DNA from: Cephalotrichum gorgonifer
Lineage: Eukaryota; Ascomycota; Sordariomycetes; Microascales; Microascaceae
Direction: 5' to 3'
DNA length: 25,013 nt
Assembly: GCA_900312665.1 (NCBI GenBank)
Contig: ONZQ02000020.1
Coordinates: forward strand, 374,096-399,108
The notes beneath the pieces were generated by a model. That model was not told where the DNA came from. It searched no databases and saw nothing but the letters and a program-made list of their open reading frames with translations. Position 1 is the first letter of the stretch. Every line of letters starts with the position of its first letter. A program made the position numbers and the translations under genes. Below, one piece after another: positions 1-10,135 of the stretch.

Positions 1-37
1 CCCCCCCCCCCCCCAAACCCCTTTTTTTTTTCCCGCC
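1..37. repeat. low-complexity C/T tract at the left edge
   Basis: A run of 14 C is followed by AAACCCC and then a run of 10 T. It lies just beyond the stop codon of the alcohol oxidase gene, so on the minus strand it would be 3' UTR or downstream DNA. It may be a genuine homopolymer tract or an assembly or sequencing artefact at a contig edge. Nothing else can be read in it. Confidence 0.5.
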
Positions 38-61
38 TTATCCCTCCAGTCTCAATTCTAC

Positions 62-2531
62 CTACACGCGGTACGGCAACGCCACTTCACCCGGAACGTT
101 GTAGGTCGGAACCTTCATTTCCAGCGCCTCGCCCGAATAACCCAAGTCCTCCGCAACCAACATGGCAGCCTTCTCGCCAATGAGCAAAGCTGTGCTATAA
201 GTGTTGCATCCCACATTGTCCGGGCAGATACTTAGGTCCGCAACCTTGAGGCCCTCGACTCCGTGTACATTCAATCTCTCATCGAGGACCCCGTGCTTAA
301 CAATGCTGTTACCTTCGCGGGGGGCCATGGAGCAGGTGCCCAGGCTGTGCCAGGTGCTCTCGACATGCCTTTTGACCCACTCCTCTATGGCTTTGATGTC
401 GCCTTCGCTGTACTTGAGATCCTCGTGCCCATTCACCCTATTCGAATTGAGAATATTGGCGGCCGCCTTCCGGGCGGTATCAGGAAGGTGAGAGGACCAA
501 CTCCCGTGGTCGAGGCCAGCCGAGAGATTCCCGGGGAGGGCGTAAGCCTTGGTGGTGGCGAGGTCCAGGTCGTGCGCGCGGGCAGGGGAGTCGTAGTCAA
601 AGAAAGGGTGCTGCCACGGACAGGAGTTAGCCACGGACTATTACAAAGAAGGTACTTTGGGAACTTGTGAGTTACCATGTTCTGCACTTCGCCCGCGTAT
701 GCGTCCATTCGTCGTGCTGTCTCGCGAGACTTTATATAGCCCCAAACCATGGGGACCATGTCCCTCTCATCGTTCATAAACCCAGTATCAAAGTCTGGCG
801 TCTCATAGGGGTCGGCGCTCCTGATATGAGTACTTCCTCTTGAGAATGGATACCTGGCCGGGATGTCAGATCTCTGTACACATCTGCGCGGGAGAATAAT
901 GCGGGGACAGAAGTACACTCACTCCAGGAAGTGGAACATTGTGAAAAACTTCCCCGGTGGCCTAATAATAAATTAGTATCAGACTGGACCGACACGCTGC
1001 CAAGGCGGTCTTACATCAACATGTGGTCCCCGAACCAGCCTGCAATGACACTATAATGCATCACCGGCTTATCGGGTTTTTCCTTGAAGTACGACTTCCA
1101 CCCATCCTTGAAGTGAGGTGTAGGCCAGGTCTTGAACTCCTCGAGCTCCTCTTCTGTAGGCCGAATTTTGACGCCAGCTTCAATTCCATTGGTGGCAAGT
1201 GGGCCTGTGCCCTTGAGACTCCATTCATCGAGGACTCCTGTTCGCAAGTTTATGTTAGCACGGGTCGACGCAACCGCTCTTCCTCGACCGTGTCCCGAAA
1301 CTACCTTACTCTTCTGAACGTCTGGTTCGCCCCGCACAAAGTCATCGAAACTCTCCGTCTCCGGCTTGGCACGGTACACAGAGAAAGTTAAGTAGTGGTC
1401 CTGGAAGTTAAGACCAACGCCAGGAAGATCGATCTTTGGCTCCACGCCCGCGGCCCTCAGCTTCGCGGGGTCACCGATACCGGACCGTTGCAAAATAAGA
1501 GGCGACGAAAGTGTCCCACCCGACACAACAATCTGCCTGCGGGCCCGGAGGACCCTGGTCTTGAGGTGCCCGGAGCCAAGAGGCTTGGTCGGCACGGTCT
1601 GGACCGCGACGGCCCTGCCGTTCTTAATGATCACCTTATCGACTTTGGTGTTGCAGAGCAGGTAGAGATTACTATGGACTGCGCGAGTGGCGTGGATATA
1701 GGCGTGGGCGCTGTCACTCCGGCGTCCGGTGTCGCGGTTGATCCACTTGAGCCACTGCTCAGCGCCATGGCCAGTTGTCAGATCCTGCAAGTCATCGACA
1801 ACGGGGATGCCCTGGGACTCGGCAGCGCGCAGAAAATCGTCTTTGATGGGATACTGGTAGTTTCCAAAGGAGACTTTGATAGGCCCTTCAAAACCGTGGA
1901 TTTCACGATTACTATTACACGTTAGTCACAGTCTCATCGAGTCCTCTGCAAGTTACGCATGTAATCTTACTGGGATGCTCTCTGGTACGTCTCATGCTTT
2001 TTCATGAGAGGGAGCAAGTCCTTAGTCTTCCAGCCTTCGGCCTGGAAATCATCATACTATCTAACAGTTAGAACGCCGGCGCGGGAAGGGGGCAAGCTGG
2101 GAGAAGGGGCCTACATCAGTGGCACTGGCCCTTGTATACATCATAAAGTTGATCGAGGAGCCACCGCCCAATATGTGGGCGCAAGGGACGACAGCCTTTC
2201 GACCTGCCAGCCATTTTGAAGGGCGAGACTCGTAGAAAGTAGCTGTCTTTGAGTCAAGTTTCATGTTTTGCGGGTAGATTCCCGGACGGAAGACCTGTGG
2301 ATTGTTGAGATTACTCTCTCCAGCCTCGATCAAAAGCACCTTCAAGTTATGATCGAGGTTGGCCAATCTAGGTAACTGTCATAAGTGGGATCATATTCTT
2401 TAAGGATAATACGGACGAGTCACTCAAGCTTACCTCCCGGCCACGACGCAACCGCAGCTCCCACCACCGCACACGATGATGTCGAACTCCTCCGGTAGGA
2501 TGCTGCTTGAGTTCGAGAATTCTGGCGACAT
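62..2531 (-). CDS. alcohol (methanol) oxidase, GMC family, 7 exons
   Basis: FAD-dependent oxidase that converts short primary alcohols plus O2 to aldehyde plus H2O2, normally in peroxisomes. Exons (minus): 2531-2434, 2367-2115, 2056-1971, 1911-1015, 961-923, 853-676, 610-62. Introns are 53-69 bp with GT-AG ends, and the exons join without a stop into 699 residues; yeast alcohol oxidases are about 665. The ATG at 2531 is followed by a Rossmann motif (VCGGGSCGCVVAGR, about residues 20-33). GMC signature 1 is in exon 2 (HILGGGSSINFMMYTRAS) and signature 2 in exon 4 (GGTLSSPLILQRSGIG). The catalytic His (STWHSLGTCSMAP, residue 605) and Asn (GCNTYSTALLIGEKAA, residue 653) are both present. Similarity to alcohol oxidase runs the whole length, so this is more specific than a generic GMC call. 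The C-terminus is -PYRV, not a standard PTS1. The exon 6/7 junction was chosen because it gives a CTAAC branch site and the family sequence VQNM-HPFF. Confidence 0.93.
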
Positions 2532-3663
2532 TTTCGCAGACGATTTCAGAAAATATATTGCAATGATTGGGGCGGATGGCCGTCGTGGAACGGATCACAG
2601 GCGGAAACGGGCAGTTCCAATGCTTATAACATTGTCCTCTCACAACCTCCAATGCCCGCCATCCCATGCTACTCCTACCATCTAGAAATCAACCCGACCC
2701 GCCCAAGAACGTGCCTCGATAGATCTGCCGATAGCTACCCCTCTTAGCATCAGCCTAAAGAACAAGACAGGGTATCACAGCTTGTGGTGCTGCATATAAT
2801 CCCCTTCTTGCTAGAGGCACGCACGCCAATGGAAAGGCATTTCAACGAGACGTCGTAATAGCATGACGTGTCGTACGAGGACGGCAATGTTAGTGCCCAA
2901 CCGTTCCGACTGGGACGCGAGATGGTATGAGGGTGTGAAGATGTACCTAGAAGGGGCAGACAGAGGGGATCCTCACCACATGTTGTACTCCATGGTATGG
3001 TTGGCCGCCAGGGTGAAGAGCCACCGAGGATAGCCGTGATCAGATATCATACTTCCGTTTCGAGGGTAAGGGGGCGGCAGCATGAACACATAATCTTGGA
3101 CGAGTGAGGGGTTTCTCGATGGTGTGGTGGCACAACTCCCATGCACAGACGTATATTATTCGAGCTTCGACTTGGAGGAGAAACGTCCCACGGGGCAAAC
3201 ACTGATTTTCATTTTCCTTCCAAGACCTAGCACGAGGAGGATGGGTCGAAGGGGTCATATCGGGGCGATAATTAATACGACGTCGTCTTGCCAAGATCTA
3301 CTCGGGTTCCATCTGCAGAACTTCATTGGGCAGTCCTATTGCCGCATCTCCCAGAGGCGCGCTGCTGCACCCCAGGATGTTCATGACTATGCAACATGCG
3401 TCGAAGTGCGGGGTTGATATTACTAATCTGATATAAGGTGATCGGCAGAACGACTTCTGTCTTCTCTACACTGGACTTCCAGAGGGGTAACGGTTCAACA
3501 TTATGCAGCAGAGTTCGTGTCTGTATGATAGCGGAGCTGTCCAAAAGAACCCTCGGCAAGTCGGTTTTTTGTCCATGGGCTCAGTGTATGAGAACTATCA
3601 TTGTGCATACATCCAACAGCTCCCAATCGATTTCCAACTCCACTCCGTACAATCTGCTTCGTA
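2532..3663. other. intergenic region between the alcohol oxidase and S8 protease genes
   Basis: About 1.1 kb without a gene I can assign. It is the upstream side of the alcohol oxidase gene and the downstream side of the protease pseudogene, both on the minus strand. A TTATATGC-like TATA candidate reads on the minus strand near 2792-2800, about 260 bp from the oxidase ATG; this is weak. Short open frames occur on both strands, but none shows family motifs. The only one with protein-like composition is listed separately at 2863-3033. Confidence 0.6.
2863..3033 (+). CDS. doubtful small ORF, 56 aa, unknown
   Basis: ATG at 2863, TAG at 3031-3033. The second half has a protein-like look, rich in Trp, Tyr and charged residues (for example DWDARWYEGVKMYLEGADRG and MVWLAARVKSHRG), which is unusual for a random frame. 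I do not recognise a family. It could be the last exon of a decayed gene rather than a gene of its own: a CGTAATAG just upstream (about 2851-2859) could serve as an acceptor. No signal peptide or membrane segment is visible. Confidence 0.18.
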   Translation: MTCRTRTAMLVPNRSDWDARWYEGVKMYLEGADRGDPHHMLYSMVWLAARVKSHRG

Positions 3664-6600
3664 TCAACACGGGAACCGACAATCCATCTGGCGGTTGGGA
3701 CTAAGAGGCCTTTGGCCATCCCAGTTTCCAAGCATGTCCCAACCGCCGACCTGACAATGCGGCGTCTTGTTCTTGTCCTGGTCCGACTGGCTGTCCCATG
3801 CGAGACTGCCGTACTTCAGCTTGACCTGATGATTGTCCCAATACTTTTCCCCGCAAGCCCTCTTAGATTTCTGGATCTTACCACCAGGAGGGAGCTTCCC
3901 CGTTTCAAAACAGTCTTCGTCATCACCCTCCTTGTACAGGTTCACTACTATATGGTGAGCCAGACCCGTGTCTTCCGCGGTCACGAGATGTTCCTCGTTG
4001 TATTTCACGTCGTAAGCCCCCTCGTCAGCTGGGTCGTCTTGTTTACCGTTGAAAAATCGGTACTCGACGTGGAAGTAATCCTTTTGAACCGTGTTGTAGA
4101 ACTCGTGTATGTGCAGGTTGCAAGATGGTGGCGGTTTCTCAGGCTCCTGGGTGTCGTTGGTGTCGCTGGCGTCTCCGGCATCTCCTCCATTGTCCGCGTC
4201 GTCCGCATCGTCCGCCCCGTCGTCTGTCTCGTTCGGCTTGTCCGTCTCATCCGGGGTGCTAGCCTCAGCAGGAGAATCCTCGCCCGTCACACACTGGTCT
4301 TCCAAGATCAAAAAATCTCCCTGGGTCTGGCCCTGTTCCGGGGTCTGGCACCGGAACATCCGCATGGCTGCGCCCCCCTCCTCCACAGCTTTGTCGTAGG
4401 CACAGCGGTTGCTTGACTTGACGCTATGCGGATATGCGGAATTCCACAGTCCATTGATGTGTCCATATTCCGGGTTCTCGAACCGAGACCACGCCTTGTC
4501 AAGAAGGTACCTCTTCAACCCTCCTGGACTCATGTCTGGTTGGTTCCCAGAGTTATCCGAGGGGAGGCGACCAAGTTGATGCAGCTTCAGGTAATAAGCC
4601 GCCATCCCTGCAGTGTACGCCGTGGCTGATACGCTGAATATTAGCATGCATAAACCCGCCAAATCCCTGATAGACGTTGAAACGGCTGAACTTACCAACA
4701 GAAGTTCCCCTCGTGACCTTGTACTCTCTACCGTGGTCATGGGAGGCCCATCTCGCCTTGTCCCCATCCACGCCAATAACATTCACGCCTGGTCCATACA
4801 TGTGCGGAAGACCTAGCTCTTTGTAAACGCCTGACATGGTCCATCTGTCCCTAGTCAACGCATCGGCAGCGCCAACGACCAGGAGATCCTTAATGTAAAT
4901 CGGGTCTTTTCCAAACCCTTCATTCATGGATCCTTCCTTAGCCCCGAACCACGCGGGCCACTCGTTCGCCTAGGTGTACGCAATTGACGTTAGAAATTAG
5001 ATCAGGATAGGGAAAACTGGTGTGGGCTAATTGCCCCGAACTTACAATCCTATTGTTGCCCGAACCTGTGACGACAAACACCCCCTTCTCATTCAGGCCT
5101 TCAATTGCGATGGCGAGTCGTTTCACCCAGTCGCGCATATAGTCGTTCCCCCCCACCCCTCCGAAATCCCCAGGAGTGAAAATCTAGGACAGTGATACGA
5201 TCGCCTGCGTGACTTCGGTTTTCTTCTGGATCTTCTCGTTGATCATGGTGACAGCCCTTACCCAGTCTTCCGGAACACTTCCACCCCCGTCCGGGAGCCT
5301 GCGGGGCACACGAACCACCCAAGGTTCCACGTTCTTGGAAGATCCTAAGTGCTTGCCAGTGACGAAGCCTAGCATAGAGGTCCCGTGGACCTTACATAGC
5401 CCCGAACCGCATGTACCGTCGGGCTGCGTTCCCGAGTCATCCTCCCGGGCCGGGCCATCGAAGTCGCTTCCCCCAACCAACATCCACTTAACCTTACTGG
5501 CTATATTGTCCCCCTCAGTAAATTCCTATATTAAATCTAGTATTAGTATGTTTGCTAGTTGATAAAAAATATCTCACGGTTGCCTGAGACCTACTTTGTG
5601 TGCTAGTTGGGCCCCTGTGTCCACAATATAGACGGGGATGTCAGACCCGGCGCTGTCATCAAATATATATAGATTCTCGAAGTAGTTGTTTTTGGTAGGA
5701 GGGTAAGAGAGGTAGGCCATTTGCTGGTGACCGATGTAGTGACTCTCCCCATCGTTATTATCAACGGGGTCGGAGACCTGGCGCGGATACTCCCTCTGGT
5801 ATACCCATGATGTAGTTGGATCAAAATTGCAATCCTTGCATGCCGCATACACACCGGAAACCTGCAGATCAAAACAACGCCTTATCAGCTACCTACCATT
5901 TTTCTTGTTCTTCCTTTGCGTTAGGAAGGGGGACTTGTCAACTCTGATTCATGAACATGAACTTACATTAGGAAGCTCACGAATAGTCTGGGCCTCATCT
6001 TCACTCAAGGTTGCATACCAAAAGTCTACCATAAACTGGTGATCCTGTAAATTTTTGATTCGGGTGTCGTTTCCGATAGCGTCAACCATCTGTTCCCAGG
6101 TAGCCTTTGCTTCATCAACATTGTCTCCATCCCGGGGCCAAATAGTATACTGTGCGATGGTTTGACAGGCTGTCCCTGAGTCATCTCCCTTCTCCTGTCG
6201 TCGAACGTTAGTACTAGGAGCCGGATTACAGACTAACGTCGTGGTTGCAGTAGACTGCTCATCATTGTCCCTAACTGCACATCCTCGTATCTCGGTACAT
6301 GTCGGCTCAGGAACATCTGATGAGACTGTCTTCTCGGCACCATTTCCCATCGTCGATACAGCATATGAAGTGGTGGCATAGCATAGTTCGGCCGTTTGCG
6401 TTTCACAGTCGGTGGGGTCGGGTGCTGGAGGGAAGGTGGGAATGTTGTCTAGGCCAACCCTATTATGATTTAGTACTAGAATATAAAATGTATAGCTTAT
6501 TTCTATGCTTTGAGACTTACGTGAACTGGGGCCATGGGGGAGCCTTCCCGCGGATCTTGAAAGATGTCGGTAACTGAAACGGTGGAGGACCGCTATAAAA

Positions 6601-6756
6601 ATAGAGGTATCATTTTAGCAATAGGAAGTGACACTTGGGATCAACAGCTTCCACTGTATAGAATGTGGCGCTGGGTTATAACCCACGGTGGGTAGATGCC
6701 AGGGGGAAGGGATAATTTCCACCCTCTAAAGTTGATGTTATCAAATATAGGGCATA

Positions 6757-6808
6757 ACGTCCCTCACCCACTTTGCGGCCACCCCCCCATTGCGGCCACC
6801 CTAAAATC
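6757..6808 (+). repeat. left terminal inverted repeat of the Fot1-like transposon
   Basis: 52 bp, matching the reverse complement of 8563-8614 at 51 positions. The single difference is GCGGCC here against GCAGCC on the other side, a transition. A run of seven C near its middle is kept in both copies. The TA target duplication lies immediately outside at 6755-6756. Confidence 0.95.
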
Positions 6809-6907
6809 CCTCACCGCCACTTCTATCTATTCACTTCAACCCATAATATCTTCACTAATTTTACTTCAATTCTCTCTATATTTAGATTACTACTACTTCA
6901 ATTAGCA

Positions 6908-8537
6908 ATGACTGCCTATACTGAAGATGAGATTAATCAGGCTTTAGAAGCTATCATAAATAGACAATCCCTTTACAAAGCTTCAATCTACTGAGATATC
7001 CCAAGATCAACCCTACAATGAAGGATACAAGGCAGCCAGCTAAGAGCTATTGCCTTTTCTAGCTAGCAGAAACTATCCCCGATCTAGGAGAGCTATCTAA
7101 TATAATAGATCCAGGTCTAGGCTGCTCTAGGGCTCCCATCAACCTATCAACAGATCCAGGAATTTACAGAGCAGATCCTATATCTACAAGGTGGTCCCCA
7201 GATCTTTAGAAAGAACAGGTTCCAGGCCTTCCTATATCAGAATCCTTCAATTAAGATCTAAAGAGCTAGAGCTATCGATTCCCAGTATATCAACAGTACC
7301 TCAACTGATATCATCAGGATATGATTTCAATATCTATTAATCCTATAAATCAAGACTATCTAATCAGTTAATTAGTATAATATAGATGAGACTGATATTC
7401 TAGAGGATCGGGGGTCTAATAGACTAGTCCTAGGATCTATAGAAGTCTAGAATCTATAGAAAAAATAGCCTGGATCAAAAGCCTGGATTACTCTGATTAA
7501 GTATATCAGTACTACTAGCTCTACAGTATCACCTCTTGTCATCTATAAGAGCAGATCTATTTAATAATAATAGTTTCCTCTAGATCTTCAATCCTATATT
7601 AACTGGAGATTCTATATAATAGAAAATAGATAGATAGATAATAAGATAGCTATATACTAGCTCAGAGAAATCTTTATCCTATTAATCTAATCTACAGATC
7701 CTTCTGTAGCCTGTCTACTTATCCTAGATAGCTATAGAAACTATAAGTTAACTGAATTTATATATCTTTACTATATCAATAAGATATATCTACTCTATCT
7801 ATCTGCTTATATATCTTATATCCTCTAGCTCTTAGATCAATCAGTTTTTAGATCCTTGAAGGCAGTCTATAGAAAGAAGCTAGGATATCTAGAACAGTAG
7901 AATGATTCTACAGTAGTAGATAAAAGGAATTTCCTTTCCTGCTATCGGAAGGTATATCAGTCAGCTCTTATAGCTCAGAATATATAGGCTAGCTAGATAA
8001 TCGACAGATCTATAGTTAATATCTATAGCCTGATCTCTTATAAGCCTACTGCTACTTGAGAATACTATCAATATCAATAGTAGGATTAATCCTATCCTAG
8101 ATAGGGCCCTTGGATCTAGGCCTATCTAACAGTAGGATATAGCTATATCTACAGTCATATAATCGACCTTAAGAAAGGCTGTTGATCTGGAGGGTCAGTT
8201 AGCCCAATATAGCTAACTGGATCAGCCCAGTAGTACTTAACAGCTATTATTCCAGAAGGTCAAAAAAGGATTTGAGGAAAAGGACTATCAACTAGCTACC
8301 CTATAATCTAGGGTAGAAGCTCTTGAACAGTAGATTGAGGCTATGAGGTCTAGGAAAAAGAAGAGGGTCTAGATTAGCTCTAATTCGAAGTTTGCAGGGA
8401 TTGAGGATATCTACAAGGTGTAAATTGAGGTAGGTGATAAAGCTGATAGCACAGTTGAATCCAGTAGCTCTGAATTATCTAGTAAGCCAGATGACTGTAT
8501 TATTGTTGTATTAAAAAGGGTTGAAAATTCGGGTTGA
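6908..8537 (+). pseudogene. Fot1/pogo-type transposase, inactivated by RIP
   Basis: The frame opens with MTAYTEDEINQALEAI at 6908, the usual start of a Fot1-like transposase with its psq/CENP-B-type helix-turn-helix (then DIPRSTLQ). The catalytic DDE/DDD region follows in pieces: NIDETGILEG near 7380, GSKAWITLI near 7480, LLILDSYRNYKLTEF near 7730, and YLSAYISYILQLLDQSVF near 7800-7850. The third Asp sits in that last motif. The C-terminal tail has the basic RKKKR stretch and IEDIYKV. Dozens of TAA, TAG and TGA codons stand where Gln, Arg or Trp are expected, so there is no product. The start-to-end length is not a multiple of three, so small indels are also present. Confidence 0.9.
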
Positions 8538-8562
8538 AGAGAGGGTCTTTTTTTTGTGGTTA

Positions 8563-8614
8563 GATTTTAGGGTGGCTGCAATGGGGGGGTGGCCGCAAAG
8601 TGGGTGAGGGACGT
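8563..8614 (-). repeat. right terminal inverted repeat of the Fot1-like transposon
   Basis: Reverse complement of the left inverted repeat with one mismatch. The adjacent TA (8615-8616) is the second copy of the target site. On the minus strand this TA forms the second and third bases of a GTA valine codon that begins exon 3 of the protease gene. Confidence 0.95.
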
Positions 8615-10135
8615 TACCTGGTGAGACTATTAATTATATGAAGGAAGTAAGATCTAGCTTATACTTACATTGAAAAACCAAAGTTTGCATGTGATAATGA
8701 CTGCAATAGGACTATCATTGTCGTCCTTATCTTTATTGTCGTCCTTATCTTCGTCTTCTTCCTCATAGTTATCCTTACTGATCTCGGGTTGATCTACTTC
8801 GGTTGGCACTGGGGAGATAGTGATCGATGCGGGCCACTGTGCCACTGCAGCCGTGGTGCTATCACCGTCCTCCGTTGGCGGTAAAACGGTGGTGGTACCA
8901 GACTGAACACTGGATTCTTGTATCTCATGGCTAGGCGCTTGGCTGGGACCGTTGCTAGATACTTGTGTATCTCCCTCGCCAGTTTCATGGCTAGATTTCT
9001 GGGTACCCTCACCCGTGGGTTCCGCGGTACCTTCAGTCGTACTTTCAGCTTCCTGATTTCCTGTGGGTTCTCCCGTGGAACTTTCTTCAAGACGGCCCGT
9101 GGATTCGCTGGTAGATTCGCCAGTAGATTTCCTGGATATGGGGTCGTTATTGTCCTCTCCAAATCGGTTCGTCGTCTGGTTACCGGTCCCAGCGCGGAGA
9201 GTCTCAGTGGTGCTGTTGGACCCAATCTCTGGGCGAGAAGTGGGGGAGGTCATTTCTGGATCCGGCGTCGTAGAACTTGACACGATGCTCGATGGGGCGG
9301 AGTCCGTCCCCCCAACTATTGACGAGATTTGTGGGGATGACCCTACCTCACCGTCTGGAAGTATAGAATGGATGGCAGCTTGAGACGCCGTCTTGACTTG
9401 ACTCAAAGATGGTGGGCTTGATTGGGATGAAGCAGGCGAGTTGAAGGTGGGGCCGTTCGGATTTGGAGCCGGGGGATAAACAACCCCGTCAGGACCGGTA
9501 CAGCTGAAGTCTGCATTGCAAGTAAATGTACTGTCGACGCAACATCCGAAGCCACAGCAAATAGTCCCTGGAAATGTTCTGTTGCGTCAGTTACTCTATA
9601 TTGGTAGATGATTGATATTATTGAGACAAACCTGGACCACATAGATTGTGCTGCCCATCAGGGGTCTCGCAGCATAAGTCAAGGGTTGTTCCGCATCGGT
9701 CCTGACACCATCTTTGTCCCTCCATGCATTGCTGGGCGCTTGAAAGACGGGCGATAAGGAGCAGCACCAGCCCGTATATAAATATAATGTTACTCTGGCA
9801 AAGAAGCATAACTGGACGCTGGCTATCTGATGTGTTTAGTCTTTAGGTATAAGGTATAATACGGTGGGATGAATTTCAGGGTCAGAGAGATGGGAAGAAG
9901 GTGCCCTCAGTGGTAGATAGAGGACTCCAACCTTTAAATACATTTCGCGACAGCATCTCCCTGTAGAGATGGTCCCTCAGATAGACCTCTATTCTCGAGC
10001 CAACAGCAGGTCCATATTTAGAACATTTGTGTCCAACAGATGTAATAATATAACGGGGTAAACAACCCAACACATAGCGGATTTGGCCCCCTCGATCCAC
10101 TGTTCCCAATCTCTCCATCGCCTGATGTTGTTGGG

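Larger units (their letters stand above)
6757..8614 (+). mobile_element. Fot1/pogo-like DNA transposon, RIP-degraded, 1858 bp
   Basis: The element is bounded by 52-bp terminal inverted repeats (6757-6808 and 8563-8614) that differ at one base and begin ACGTCCCTCACCCACTTTGC. It is flanked by a TA duplication (6755-6756, 8615-8616), the target site of the Tc1/mariner-pogo superfamily. The length is close to that of Fot1 (about 1.9 kb). The interior codes on the plus strand for a decayed pogo-type transposase. From about 6900 to 8540 the DNA is AT-rich with very few CpG and many TpA, as expected from RIP, whereas the inverted repeats are GC-rich and nearly unmutated. The element lies in exon 3 of the S8 protease gene, in the opposite orientation. 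Confidence 0.93.
3664..9809 (-). pseudogene. secreted subtilisin-like (S8) serine protease gene, 9 exons, broken by a transposon and a premature stop
   Basis: Exons (minus): 9809-9632, 9567-8669, 8617-8615 plus 6754-6687, 6592-6521, 6459-5967, 5861-5595, 5525-5046, 4969-4696, 4625-3664. Ignoring the insertion and one TA copy, all phases join into 1232 codons. Order: signal peptide (MLLCQSNIIFIYGLVLLLIA, ending SSA); Cys-rich segment; Ser/Thr-rich stalk to about residue 330; CKLWFF..VC and GWKLSLPPGIYPP motifs; a second Cys region; propeptide-like domain (about 500-570); S8 domain with Asp652 (IVDTG), His707 (VHGTS), oxyanion Asn817 (GSGNN) and Ser910 (RGTSV); acidic Asp/Glu/Thr linker; Cys-containing C-terminal domain. 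The family probably acts as an extracellular endopeptidase. Two lesions: a Fot1-like transposon in the first codon of exon 3, and TAG at 5186-5184 (position 774) where a Trp codon is likely. Either removes the complete protease. Exon structure is inferred from splice signals and family motifs. Confidence 0.85.

Noticed and set aside
1..37. C-rich left end as a telomere C-strand
   Set aside because: The sequence is homopolymer C and T runs, not CCCTAA-like repeats, and an intact gene begins within 30 bp.
7600..7650. GATA/TAGA short repeats as a microsatellite or CRISPR-like array
   Set aside because: These come from the TA-rich composition of RIP-mutated DNA. No regular repeat-spacer structure exists anywhere in the window.
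8654..9809. Independent secreted Cys/Ser/Thr-rich protein gene ending at 8654
   Set aside because: The apparent C-terminus reads through a strong GTAAGT donor at 8668. The exon continues, beyond the transposon, into the protease gene, so this is the 5' part of the broken S8 gene.
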